The notes beneath the pieces are model-generated. The model was not told the DNA's origin. It saw only the letters and a list, made by a program, of their open reading frames with translations, and searched no databases. 64,000 nt of DNA from Paraglaciecola algarum. Its GTDB lineage: Bacteria; Pseudomonadota; Gammaproteobacteria; Enterobacterales; Alteromonadaceae. This document shows, one piece after another, positions 55,770 through 64,000 of the stretch (the stretch's first letter is position 1; every line of letters starts with the position of its first letter). The position numbers were made by a program, and so were the translations under genes. The stretch covers positions 57,002 to 121,001 of the forward strand of contig NZ_JAKGAS010000011.1 of assembly GCF_021532655.1 (NCBI RefSeq), written 5' to 3'.

Positions 55770-57290
55770 ATGATTAACAAACACAGTGCTACATTAATGA
55801 TCCAGGGGACCACGTCAGACGCGGGTAAAAGTTTATTAGTAGCAGGGTTTTGTCGTTGCTTAGTTAAAAAAGGGTATAAAGTAGCGCCATTTAAACCACA
55901 AAACATGGCCTTAAACAGCGCAGTAACAGCCGACGGAAAAGAGATTGGCCGAGCCCAAGCCTTGCAAGCCCAAGCCGCTAATTTAGCGCCTCATTCAGAT
56001 ATGAACCCTGTACTACTTAAACCGAGTTCAGACACAGGTGCTCAGGTGATAATTCACGGTGAAGCCATCACAGACATGCAAGCCAAGGCGTATCACGATT
56101 ATAAAAAAGTGGCCATGCAGGCCGTGTTAGATTCTCATGCTCGATTAACCTCTGAATATGAGGTGATCATGGTCGAAGGTGCAGGTAGCCCGGCAGAAAT
56201 AAACCTCAGAGAAGGTGATATTGCCAATATGGGGTTTGCCGAAGCAGTGGACTGTCCAGTGATCATAGTGGCTGATATAGATAAAGGCGGGGTATTTGCT
56301 CAACTCGTTGGCACATTAGAGCTATTATCACCAAGCGAACAAAATCGCGTGGTAGGTTTTGTGATTAACAAGTTCAGAGGCGACATCAAGTTATTAAAAT
56401 CAGGCTTAGATTGGTTAGAAGCCCGCACTAACAAACCGGTTTTAGGCGTATTGCCCTATTTAATGGACTTACAGCTAGCCGAAGAGGATGCTATCCAAGC
56501 TCAACAAGCCATTGATCCTGACGACGTACGTTTACGTATTGCTGTTCCAGTATTTTCTAGGATCAGCAATCACACAGACTTTGATATGTTACGTAACCAT
56601 CCTCAAGTAGAGCTTATTTTTGTCAGACAAGGGTCAGCTATTCCTGCTTGTGATTTGATCATATTGCCGGGCAGCAAAAGTGTACGTGCTGATTTGAAGT
56701 TATTGAAAGACCTAAACTGGCACACCGACATGGCTAAACATTTACGTTATGGCGGAAAATTGTTAGGCATTTGTGGCGGTTATCAAATGTTAGGTAAGAG
56801 TATTTCAGATCCTACTGGTGTTGAGGGTGAAATAGGTACCTCTGAAGGTCTAGGTTATTTAAACATAGACACAGTGCTGACCCCACAAAAACAACTCACC
56901 CAAAATCAAGGACAACTATTATTGACTGCCCCAAACAACGTATTAGCAGATATTCAGGGTTATCAAATTCATGTAGGCCAAACAATAAAATCTACTTCGC
57001 AACCAAGCTTCGCTAAATTAGACTCGGGTGAGTTTGAAGGGTGCGTGAGCAATGACAATCAAATTGCTGGCAGTTATTTACATGGACTATTTGACTCCCC
57101 TTGTGCGTTACAACAAATATTGGCCTGGGCCGGAGCCGAAACAGAACTTTTACAAGATTACCACCAACAACAAGAAGCTGAGTTAGAACGTTTAGCCCAA
57201 GCCTGTTTAGCACATCTAGACTGGCAAAAAATTGAAGACTTTATTCTACCGCAATTAAAACAAAACAATCAGAGAGCTCAAAATGACTGA
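55770..57290 (+). CDS. cobQ: Cobyric acid synthase CobQ
   Basis: A 506-residue enzyme that amidates adenosylcobyrinic acid a,c-diamide to cobyric acid with glutamine and ATP. It has an N-terminal dethiobiotin-synthetase-like ATPase (MIQGTTSDAGKSLLVAG; FKPQNMALNSAVT) and a C-terminal class I glutamine amidotransferase with the Cys in LLGICGGYQMLG and a late His. ATG 55770 is chosen; an upstream frame from 55698 lies inside cobC. It overlaps btuR by 8 nt. No other corrin-amidation gene and no cbiB (cobD) is in the operon. Confidence 0.93.
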   Translation: MINKHSATLMIQGTTSDAGKSLLVAGFCRCLVKKGYKVAPFKPQNMALNSAVTADGKEIGRAQALQAQAANLAPHSDMNPVLLKPSSDTGAQVIIHGEAITDMQAKAYHDYKKVAMQAVLDSHARLTSEYEVIMVEGAGSPAEINLREGDIANMGFAEAVDCPVIIVADIDKGGVFAQLVGTLELLSPSEQNRVVGFVINKFRGDIKLLKSGLDWLEARTNKPVLGVLPYLMDLQLAEEDAIQAQQAIDPDDVRLRIAVPVFSRISNHTDFDMLRNHPQVELIFVRQGSAIPACDLIILPGSKSVRADLKLLKDLNWHTDMAKHLRYGGKLLGICGGYQMLGKSISDPTGVEGEIGTSEGLGYLNIDTVLTPQKQLTQNQGQLLLTAPNNVLADIQGYQIHVGQTIKSTSQPSFAKLDSGEFEGCVSNDNQIAGSYLHGLFDSPCALQQILAWAGAETELLQDYHQQQEAELERLAQACLAHLDWQKIEDFILPQLKQNNQRAQND

Positions 57291-57885
57291 TAAAGATATA
57301 AATGCAAAACACAAAGCCCGTATGCAAGAACAAAAGGCAAATGTTGATAAACGTATTGCTGCTGCTCAAGAAGATAAAGGCCTGTTATTGGTCATCACTG
57401 GCAACGGCAAAGGTAAATCCACTTCTGGGTTTGGCACAGTCGCCAGAGCTATAGGCCACGGCTTAACCGCGGCAGTGGTGCAATATGTAAAAGGTACCTG
57501 GGATTGCGGAGAGCGCGACCTGTTGGAAAAAAACGGCGTGACCTTTCATGTAATGGGCACAGGATTTACTTGGGAAACTCAAAATAAAGAGACTGACATA
57601 CAAGCTGCCCAAGCGGCTTGGAAACACAGTAAAACATTACTGCAAGATCCAAGTATAAATTTAGTCTTACTAGACGAAATTACCTACATGGTCAGCTATA
57701 AATATATTGATCTGGACGAAGTGTTAGAGGCGTTATCTAATCGACCTAAAGACCAACACGTAGTGATAACAGGCCGCGCTTGCCACAGAGCTATTATCGA
57801 CATAGCGGATACGGTTAGTGAAGTCCGCCCTATTAAACATGCCTTCGACAATGGTATCAAAGCGCAAAAAGGGATCGACTGGTGA
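57283..57885 (+). CDS. btuR: Cob(I)yrinic acid a,c-diamide adenosyltransferase (BtuR/CobO)
   Basis: A 200-residue ATP:corrinoid adenosyltransferase. P-loop GNGKGKSTSGFGT (about 38-50), VQYVKGTWDCGERDLL and LLDEITYMVSYKY motifs fit the CobA/CobO/BtuR family. It attaches the adenosyl ligand to corrinoids. It overlaps cobQ upstream and btuF downstream. Confidence 0.94.
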   Translation: MTDKDINAKHKARMQEQKANVDKRIAAAQEDKGLLLVITGNGKGKSTSGFGTVARAIGHGLTAAVVQYVKGTWDCGERDLLEKNGVTFHVMGTGFTWETQNKETDIQAAQAAWKHSKTLLQDPSINLVLLDEITYMVSYKYIDLDEVLEALSNRPKDQHVVITGRACHRAIIDIADTVSEVRPIKHAFDNGIKAQKGIDW

Positions 57886-58793
57886 CGTTAAGATTACGCC
57901 TGTTAACTTGTTGCTTAATTGTTTGTAGTGTTACTTTTAGCTTAATTATTAGCGCTCACGCAGAAGAAACAAAAGCGCTGTCAAAAGAACTGACAAACGA
58001 ACAAAAACAAAAGTTACGGCTCATTGCTTTAGCGCCTCATATCGTAGAGTCCTTATATGAAATAGGCGCGGGTGAACAAATTATTGGTACCTCGGAACAT
58101 GCCGATTTTCCAGCTGCCGCTAAAGATATTTTGCGTGTTGGCAACTATGCTAGTTTACAAATTGAAAAGATCCTGCAGCTCAAGCCAGATATTATTCTCG
58201 CCTGGCAAACAGGTAATCCCATGAGTGATATTGCCCGTTTAGAAAAATACAACTTTAAAGTTATTTATTCAAAGCCAGTTAGGTTAGAAGATGTAGCCAC
58301 TGAACTAACCATGTTAGGTGAGTTAACAGGTCGTCAACTACAAGCAAAAAAAGCAGGAGATAAATACTTAAGCCGATTAAATAATTTGCGAGATCAATAT
58401 GCTGGCCAATCCTCCATTAGTTTATTCTATGAATTATGGTCTCGCCCATTGCGCACAGTTGCTGGGCAAGCTTGGCCGCAGCAACAAATTGAATTATGTG
58501 GTGCAGAAAACCCATTCAAAAACGCTCAAGATGATTATCCATCCATAGGTTTAGAACAAGTGGTCGCCAATATGCCACAAGCTATTATTCAACCCAGTCA
58601 ACATGGCAGTGAAAACCCAGACAGTATTAATTGGCGACAATGGCAGAGTATTCCGGCCGCCAAACACGACTTTATATTTAGTCTCAATGCAGACAAGGTT
58701 CATCGTATGACTAGCCGCATGTTAGATGAAGTACAAGTGATGTGTGAACAAATAGACAAAGCTCGCCAATTTTATATTAAGGTTAAAAATTGA
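57882..58793 (+). CDS. btuF: Periplasmic cobalamin-binding protein BtuF
   Basis: A 303-residue exported binding protein (signal about 1-27, cleavage near AHA-EE). The class III fold begins RLIALAPHIVESLYEIGAGEQIIGTSEHADFP, the BtuF pattern. It delivers B12 to BtuCD. The GTG start at 57882 overlaps the btuR stop by 4 nt. It is the last gene of the operon; no TonB-dependent BtuB receptor is in the window. Confidence 0.9.
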   Translation: MTLRLRLLTCCLIVCSVTFSLIISAHAEETKALSKELTNEQKQKLRLIALAPHIVESLYEIGAGEQIIGTSEHADFPAAAKDILRVGNYASLQIEKILQLKPDIILAWQTGNPMSDIARLEKYNFKVIYSKPVRLEDVATELTMLGELTGRQLQAKKAGDKYLSRLNNLRDQYAGQSSISLFYELWSRPLRTVAGQAWPQQQIELCGAENPFKNAQDDYPSIGLEQVVANMPQAIIQPSQHGSENPDSINWRQWQSIPAAKHDFIFSLNADKVHRMTSRMLDEVQVMCEQIDKARQFYIKVKN

Positions 58794-58942
58794 ATTGACG
58801 CAAGATGATGTATAATATTTAACCAACACCTTGGTTCAATTTGTCGTTGACTTCAATTAGTCCTTTCGAGTAATCAATATTTTAAAAGGCGAGTATGACG
58901 TGAATTAAGGTTTCTCATTTAGATATAAAAAAAGGAAAGTTT

Positions 58943-60478
58943 ATGTCAGTTTTCAACCAAATATATCGCTCTATATTAGCTTGTAGCTTAATCTTGTTCA
59001 GCCAACTTAGTCTGTCTCACGATGGACATGATGTGCAGGATATTATCATTCCTAATTTGGGCAACATAGGCCAAGTACAGTTCGCTACTACTTGTGGTGA
59101 ACAAGAATCAAAAACGATAAATACAGGCGTAGCATTATTACATCACATGATGTACGCCCAAGCAGAAAAACACTTTGCTGGAGCCATTAACACTTTTCCC
59201 CATTGTGCCATCTTGCATTGGGGATATGCTATGACATTATTTCATCCACTATGGCCCGATAAAATTACTGAAGAAGCCACGACTCGAGGTGCAACGGCCA
59301 TTAAAAGAGCTAAATCATTAGCCGCGAGTAAACGTGAACAAGCATACATTCATGCAGCTGCAGCTTATTATCATGACTGGCAAAACACGCCTGAAAGAAC
59401 TCGACTCGAAGCTTGGGCTGAAAAACAGCAACAATTGTACCTCGACTATCCTAAAGACATAGATGCCACTGCTTTTTATGCATTATCTCAACTTGTTACT
59501 GCCTCTAAAAAAGATCCTACATTTAGCCAAAACAAACGCGCCGGCGAGTTATTAAATCCACTCCTAAAAAATCATCCTAGTCACCCAGGCGCGATTCACT
59601 ATACGATCCATGCCTACGACAATCCGGTGTTAGCTAGTCATGCCATTGAGGCAGCAAGAGCATACGACAAAATTGCCCCCGACGTGCCCCATGCCTTACA
59701 CATGCCAAGCCATATATTTGTTAGATTAGGTATGTGGGAAGACGCGGCAAATTGGAATATTCGTTCTGCTAATGCCGCTTTAAAATATCCGGTAAAAGAC
59801 GCCACATCGCTGCACTATACTCATGCAATTGATTATCTAGTTTATAGTTACATTCAAGCCAACCAACTATCCAAAGCTAAAAAAGCCTTTGAACAAGTAG
59901 CTAAACATCACCCAATTCAAGCTGTTTTCCCCACGGCTTATGCATTAACAACAATTCCAGCCAGATTAGCCCTAGAAAGTCATCAATGGCAACAGGCAAG
60001 CGACTTAGCGGTTAGAACGCCTAATTACATTGATTGGGATAAGTTTCCTGAGGTTGAAGCCATTACCTACTTTACTCGAGGATTAGGAGCAGCCAGAACT
60101 AACCAACTTAAAGTTGCAGAGCAAAACCTCACTAAGCTCGATGATTTATACGAAAAAACCTTACAAAAATCTCCTCAATATTGGGCAATTTTAGTGGACG
60201 CTCAACGAAAGGCTGTCGCAGCTTCGATTAGTTTTGCAAAGGGTGAAATTAAGTTAGCTATAACCCAACTCAAACAAGCTGCAGATATTGAAGATTCGGT
60301 GGATAAAAATCCCGTCACTCCTGGTGCCGTATTACCTATTCGAGAGCTGCTAGGAGATATGTTGTTTTTGAACCAAGACTATTCACAAGCAATAAAGGCA
60401 TATCAAGCTTGCCTTAAAATTAATCCGAATAGACTCAACAGCTTAACTGGTATTGAACTGGCTAACAAAAAGCTTTAG
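58943..60478 (+). CDS. Exported TPR protein of unknown function
   Basis: A 511-residue exported protein (signal about 1-25). After a His/Asp-rich start (SHDGHDVQD) the body consists of TPR-like helices. Distinctive conserved segments are TGVALLHHMMYAQAEKHF, GYAMTLFHPLW, HPGAIHYTIHAYD and ALHMPSHIFVRLG, a family seen in many marine and soil bacteria without assigned function. The repeated His residues suggest metal or cofactor contacts, which is a guess. AAAGGAAAG lies just upstream of ATG 58943. Monocistronic, ended by the terminator at 60485-60516. Confidence 0.75.
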   Translation: MSVFNQIYRSILACSLILFSQLSLSHDGHDVQDIIIPNLGNIGQVQFATTCGEQESKTINTGVALLHHMMYAQAEKHFAGAINTFPHCAILHWGYAMTLFHPLWPDKITEEATTRGATAIKRAKSLAASKREQAYIHAAAAYYHDWQNTPERTRLEAWAEKQQQLYLDYPKDIDATAFYALSQLVTASKKDPTFSQNKRAGELLNPLLKNHPSHPGAIHYTIHAYDNPVLASHAIEAARAYDKIAPDVPHALHMPSHIFVRLGMWEDAANWNIRSANAALKYPVKDATSLHYTHAIDYLVYSYIQANQLSKAKKAFEQVAKHHPIQAVFPTAYALTTIPARLALESHQWQQASDLAVRTPNYIDWDKFPEVEAITYFTRGLGAARTNQLKVAEQNLTKLDDLYEKTLQKSPQYWAILVDAQRKAVAASISFAKGEIKLAITQLKQAADIEDSVDKNPVTPGAVLPIRELLGDMLFLNQDYSQAIKAYQACLKINPNRLNSLTGIELANKKL

Positions 60479-60484
60479 ACACAA

Positions 60485-60516
60485 AAAAACAGCACGGAAT
60501 TTTAACCCTGTGCTGT
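60485..60516. terminator. Bidirectional terminator between the TPR gene and LysR gene
   Basis: AACAGCAC(GG) and (CC)..GTGCTGTT form a stem preceded by A and followed by T runs, between two convergent genes. Confidence 0.8.
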
Positions 60517-60548
60517 TTCATTAAATACTAATTAATTTTTAGGAAAGG

Positions 60549-61469
60549 TTACTTATCCACTTGCTGAATAAAATAACTAATTTCTTTAATTAAATGTCTA
60601 AGCACAGGGTTTAAGCGAGTATTTTTACCATTCATCACAAATAAGTCATGGTTAAACTCGAACAAACTTTTCCCCACAGGCACTAGACCTAAACCAGCTG
60701 CTTGGTTGCTCAATACATAATCTGGCAACAACCCCACATATTCACCAGTCATAATCGCCGACAAACAAGCATCATAAGAGTCTGAAAAGGTCTGAATCGC
60801 CATACGTGTATCTTCACAAATGTAATTTGCCGAAGACAAACCTGAAATACCAATAGCTGGGTAATCTTCTATCTTGACACTACTAGGCAAACCTTCACGG
60901 TATTTAGCCAAAGCATGTGAAGGAGCACAGTATAAACGGCCGCTACAAGTGACTTCAACAGGGTGAAAGGTAACTGACTCAGGTTTAACCATATCGTAAG
61001 TAGACAATACTAAATGACATTCACCAGACAAAGCCACGTGCTCCACTTCGTTATATAAACGAGTTTGAATATTCACGTGGATATCGTTAAATTTTTTCAT
61101 GGTGCTTTTAACTGCTTTACTCACAGCTAAATGATAAGATAGAGGCAAGCCAGCCATCATCACCAAAGTGATATGCCCAGAATAATCATCATGTAAACTC
61201 TTGAGGTTAAACACAAAGTTATCGAATGAGTTAAAGATACGTTTGGTTTCTTGAAAAACCACCTCACCTTCTTTGGTCATTTGAAAGCCACCTCGCCCTC
61301 GATGGCATAACACTAAATCTAAACGTTCTTCTAACTTTTTAATAGCTGCACTAATATTTGGTCTTTGCATTCGAAGTACAGGTTCTGCAGCCGTAAAGCC
61401 ATTACATGAGGCTACCGCGTAAAATACGCGTAGTAATTTAATGTCTGATTCTTGTAGGCGATTTAACAT
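60549..61469 (-). CDS. LysR-family transcriptional regulator
   Basis: A 306-residue regulator. The N-terminal winged helix (about 5-65; RVFYAVASCNGFTAAEPVLRMQ, SAAIKKLEERL) is followed by a periplasmic-binding-like effector domain (about 92-300). It is divergent from the sulfatase gene with 322 bp between starts, which hints at control of that gene. The effector is unknown. Confidence 0.88.
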   Translation of the reverse strand: MLNRLQESDIKLLRVFYAVASCNGFTAAEPVLRMQRPNISAAIKKLEERLDLVLCHRGRGGFQMTKEGEVVFQETKRIFNSFDNFVFNLKSLHDDYSGHITLVMMAGLPLSYHLAVSKAVKSTMKKFNDIHVNIQTRLYNEVEHVALSGECHLVLSTYDMVKPESVTFHPVEVTCSGRLYCAPSHALAKYREGLPSSVKIEDYPAIGISGLSSANYICEDTRMAIQTFSDSYDACLSAIMTGEYVGLLPDYVLSNQAAGLGLVPVGKSLFEFNHDLFVMNGKNTRLNPVLRHLIKEISYFIQQVDK

Positions 61470-61791
61470 GCCAGCACCACTTATAGGTATAGTTATTGAT
61501 ACTAAATTATAGTGTAAGAAACAGATGCACTAATTACAATGGATATTTTACGATCCACCCTATTTTGTTTTTCATGCAACCTAGGGGTTACCCCTTACCT
61601 AGTCTGAGTTTAATCAAATGGAACTTTAGTAGTCTTGGTTAAATTCGTTTACTAAAGTCCAAATCCAACCCATTCAGGAGTGCAACTAGAATGTAAATAT
61701 TAAGCAAAGACACAGAAGTATTGTGGGTCTTTTAGTCTGATTATGTATAATAGTTTGTATCTAAACTCCTTATTTTACATATGGAAAGTGC
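61470..61791. promoter_or_regulatory. Divergent regulatory region, LysR gene to sulfatase gene
   Basis: No gene is present. An inverted repeat AGGGG TTA CCCCT at 61583-61595 lies near the middle and could be an operator. A -10-like TATAAT (61745-61750) lies upstream of the sulfatase. Confidence 0.4.
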
Positions 61792-63756
61792 ATGTTTAAC
61801 AAGTTTCCGAATTCTTTTTTACTATTTATTCTTATTACTAGTTCCTTTACTACCTTGGCACAAGCCACAAAACCGAATTTTGTTTGGTTAGTGTCTGAAG
61901 ATAACTCTAAACATTATCTGAAACTTTATGATCCGCAAGGTGCCACTATGCCCAATGTTGAATCATTGGCAAAAGAAGGATTAATATTTAATCATGCTTT
62001 TTCGAATGCAGCAGTTTGCTCTACCGCTCGATCAACCCTAGCTTTAGGCTCGTACACCCCCCGCCTTGCTATGAATAACCATAGGCCATACAAACAAGCA
62101 GAATTACCAGAAGGCTTAAAACCCATCAGTTTGTTTTTAAAAGAAGCAGGTTATTACACAAGTAACGATGTAAAAACTGATTTTAACTTTGAGGATCAAG
62201 ATGGTATTTGGAATAAAAGCGCAAGAAAAGCTTCATGGCGAGATAGAAAAGACGGGCAACCCTTTTTTCATATGCAGACTTTCACAATAACCCATGAGTC
62301 CCAATTACAGTTTCCAGCTAATGATCTAGAAAACGTACCTAGCCAACACGACTATAAGAATATAACTTTACCTCCTATATATCCTAATACAGACCTATTC
62401 AAATACACCTATGCTCGCACCCTAGACAATCATCTAAAGGCAGACAAACAAATAGGCGAAGTGCTAAATAAGCTTAAACAAGACAAATTAATGGATGATA
62501 CTTTTATCTTTTATTTTGGTGATCACGGTGGCGTATTACCGGCCAGTAAAGGTTATTTATTTGAACGAGGATTACATGTCCCACTAATCGTTTATGTGCC
62601 TAAAAATTTCAGACATTTGGTACATGAAGATATACGTGAATTAAAGCATACTTATGTAGACGGCTTTGTGAGCTTTATTGATTTTGCTCCTACTCTGATG
62701 AAATTGGCAGGACTTGAGGCCTCAGACAAACAGGACGGTAGCGCATTCTTAGGCAAAGACATAGGCCTAAATGAATTAAAAGCTCGCGATACGACTTTAG
62801 GGTATGCCGACAGATTTGACGAAAAATATGATCTAGTCCGCAGTTTACGTAAAGGAAAATATAAGTATATCCGTCATTATCAGCCGTTTAACCCTGACGT
62901 ATTATACAACGCATATCGCTTTAAAAATCACGCATTAAAACAGTGGCGTGACTTGTACCAAGCAGGCCAGCTTAATCCTGTTCAAACAACATTTTTTGAA
63001 ACAAAGCCTGTAGAAGCCTTGTACGATGTTGAAAATGATCCATACGAAACCCACAACCTTGCAACAGATAAGCAGTACCGAGCAAAATTAATTCAATTAA
63101 GACAAGAACTGACTAGTCGACTAAAAGCGATGCCGGACTTAGGCTTCTATCCGGAATCTTGGCAGGTGCAACATGCATTAGCCGCCCCAGAAAAATTTGC
63201 ATCTTCAAATAAAACGGAAATCGCTAAATTGATTGATATAGCCGATCTACAGCTATCAGAGTTCTCAGAGGTAAAAGATCAACTTAGCAAGGCTTTAACA
63301 TCAGACAATCAATGGCATCGTTATTGGGCCTTAATCAACTTAAGCTGGTTTGGTAATGACATAAAAGAGTATCACCCGATAATAGAAAAATTCCTGCACT
63401 TCATTGGCCTGAATCGATTTTCTCAAGAGATAAAAACAATCGCGCCAATCGTACAAGACATAGTAGAAAATGACCCTAACCTACTTAATCGCGCGCGAGC
63501 TGTAGAGTATTTAGCCATAACCGGCCAACTCAACGCTAATCAGTCAATTGAGCAACTAGTCACACAAAGCAACAATGATATTGAAGCCTTAGAGATGATG
63601 AATATAGCCACTCAACTTCATGACACTAAAGGCACTAAATTCAACTTTTCAGTCAAACCAGAATGGCACGCAGACTTTAAAGGCGACTTAACCGACAAAC
63701 AACAGAAAAATTTACACTACTGGTTAACTAATCGAATGAATTATTTGAAACAGTAA
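61792..63756 (+). CDS. Exported S1-family sulfatase
   Basis: A 654-residue periplasmic sulfatase (signal about 1-25). The active site C76-S-T-A-R with SNAAVCSTARSTLALGSYTP should be converted to formylglycine. Its third position is Thr instead of the usual Pro/Ala, but the essential Arg is kept. Metal ligands: SEDN (36-37, Glu-Asp in place of Asp-Asp, as in some S1 subfamilies) and YFGDHGG. The region after about 450 is a helical C-terminal extension. The likely substrate is a sulfated marine polysaccharide. No anaerobic maturase is in the window. Confidence 0.85.
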   Translation: MFNKFPNSFLLFILITSSFTTLAQATKPNFVWLVSEDNSKHYLKLYDPQGATMPNVESLAKEGLIFNHAFSNAAVCSTARSTLALGSYTPRLAMNNHRPYKQAELPEGLKPISLFLKEAGYYTSNDVKTDFNFEDQDGIWNKSARKASWRDRKDGQPFFHMQTFTITHESQLQFPANDLENVPSQHDYKNITLPPIYPNTDLFKYTYARTLDNHLKADKQIGEVLNKLKQDKLMDDTFIFYFGDHGGVLPASKGYLFERGLHVPLIVYVPKNFRHLVHEDIRELKHTYVDGFVSFIDFAPTLMKLAGLEASDKQDGSAFLGKDIGLNELKARDTTLGYADRFDEKYDLVRSLRKGKYKYIRHYQPFNPDVLYNAYRFKNHALKQWRDLYQAGQLNPVQTTFFETKPVEALYDVENDPYETHNLATDKQYRAKLIQLRQELTSRLKAMPDLGFYPESWQVQHALAAPEKFASSNKTEIAKLIDIADLQLSEFSEVKDQLSKALTSDNQWHRYWALINLSWFGNDIKEYHPIIEKFLHFIGLNRFSQEIKTIAPIVQDIVENDPNLLNRARAVEYLAITGQLNANQSIEQLVTQSNNDIEALEMMNIATQLHDTKGTKFNFSVKPEWHADFKGDLTDKQQKNLHYWLTNRMNYLKQ

Positions 63757-63780
63757 TGTTTTATCCTAATAAAACATTAA

Positions 63781-63819
63781 AACAACACACCCAGCAAGCC
63801 GCTGGGTGTGTTGTTTAAA
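63781..63819 (+). terminator. Terminator of the sulfatase gene
   Basis: AACAACACACCCAGC pairs with GCTGGGTGTGTTGTT across a 5-nt loop, 25 nt after the stop. It is a long, near-perfect stem with T/A flanks. Confidence 0.88.
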
Positions 63820-63958
63820 AATATATTCACTACGTTTGCCTATGCGCTGCGCGCACAATGCATCGCTTTGCGACAGGGTATTCGCTAGCTCACTAAAAGC
63901 ATTCACTGCGTTCACCGCAATCAATTGCGTTTTTGATACAACATCCCTGTTGCACCAG

Positions 63959-63988
63959 TTACTTCTTTTCAAACGACAAAATAAGTAA
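63959..63988. repeat. Inverted repeat at the window edge (dispersed-repeat-like)
   Basis: TTACTTCTTTT and AAAATAAGTAA are inverse complements with one mismatch around CAAACGAC. The surrounding text, with AACCAAGAAAGTC, resembles intergenic repeats common in Alteromonadales and related bacteria. It is cut by the window end. Confidence 0.45.
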
Positions 63989-64000
63989 CCAAGAAAGTCT

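Noticed and set aside
63816..64000. Start of another gene at the window end
   Set aside because: Open frames here lack ribosome binding sites and overlap a probable dispersed repeat.

Overview
The window looks like a chromosomal segment of a marine gammaproteobacterium of the order Alteromonadales, probably near Paraglaciecola/Glaciecola/Alteromonas. This rests on the low-GC coding style, the sodium-type PomAB stator, a PEP-CTERM/PrsT pair, algal-polysaccharide enzymes (GH117-like, GH29, sulfatase), a TonB receptor and the housekeeping order adk-htpG-recR. No rRNA, tRNA, CRISPR array, integrase or intact insertion sequence was seen.

Layout. 0.4-4.2 kb: a PEP-CTERM-type surface protein and a PrsT-like TPR protein. 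4.3-6.6 kb: a decaying island with a truncated GH29 fucosidase and a GH117-like lipoprotein, bounded on both sides by clpB 3'-end sequence; one copy is intact clpB, the other a frameshifted relic. 6.6-13.3 kb: core genes clpB, rluD-pgeF, bamD and nadE-glnB. 13.5-21.9 kb: a lone minor pseudopilin, glyoxalase, glpQ, an octaheme cytochrome/TPR protein, small conserved proteins, a racemase and an Hsp20 gene with a candidate RNA thermometer. 22.0-34.4 kb: the dnaX-ybaB-recR-htpG-adk-apt neighbourhood, interrupted between ybaB and recR by a plus-strand operon. 34.5-36.8 kb: a DUF692/DUF2063 RiPP locus. 37-38.6 kb: pomAB. 38.9-44.4 kb: a hybrid kinase and TonB receptor. 44.9-50.1 kb: maltodextrin use. 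50.2-58.8 kb: a cobalamin-riboswitch operon for B12 uptake and salvage. 58.9-63.8 kb: a TPR protein, a LysR regulator and a sulfatase.

The most notable content is two independent RiPP (ribosomally made, post-translationally modified peptide) systems about 8 kb apart. The first (26.2-30.5 kb) is a split borosin: a SonM-like backbone N-methyltransferase, a 67-residue SonA-like precursor with an unusually polar C-terminus, and a TPR hybrid histidine kinase 8 nt downstream. The second (34.7-36.8 kb) is a bufferin/oxazolin-type copper-binding peptide locus. Its precursor carries five perfect 17-residue repeats with ten EGKCG motifs, and a terminator separates it from its DUF692 enzyme and DUF2063 partner.

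Other signals include a dnaX programmed frameshift site (A AAA AAG followed at once by a -1 frame stop), an unlisted 40-residue membrane-protein ORF, a 16-17 nt tandem repeat that begins inside the 3' end of btuC, two LacI-type operators between the divergent maltodextrin genes, and an inverted-repeat-bounded element of about 234 bp.
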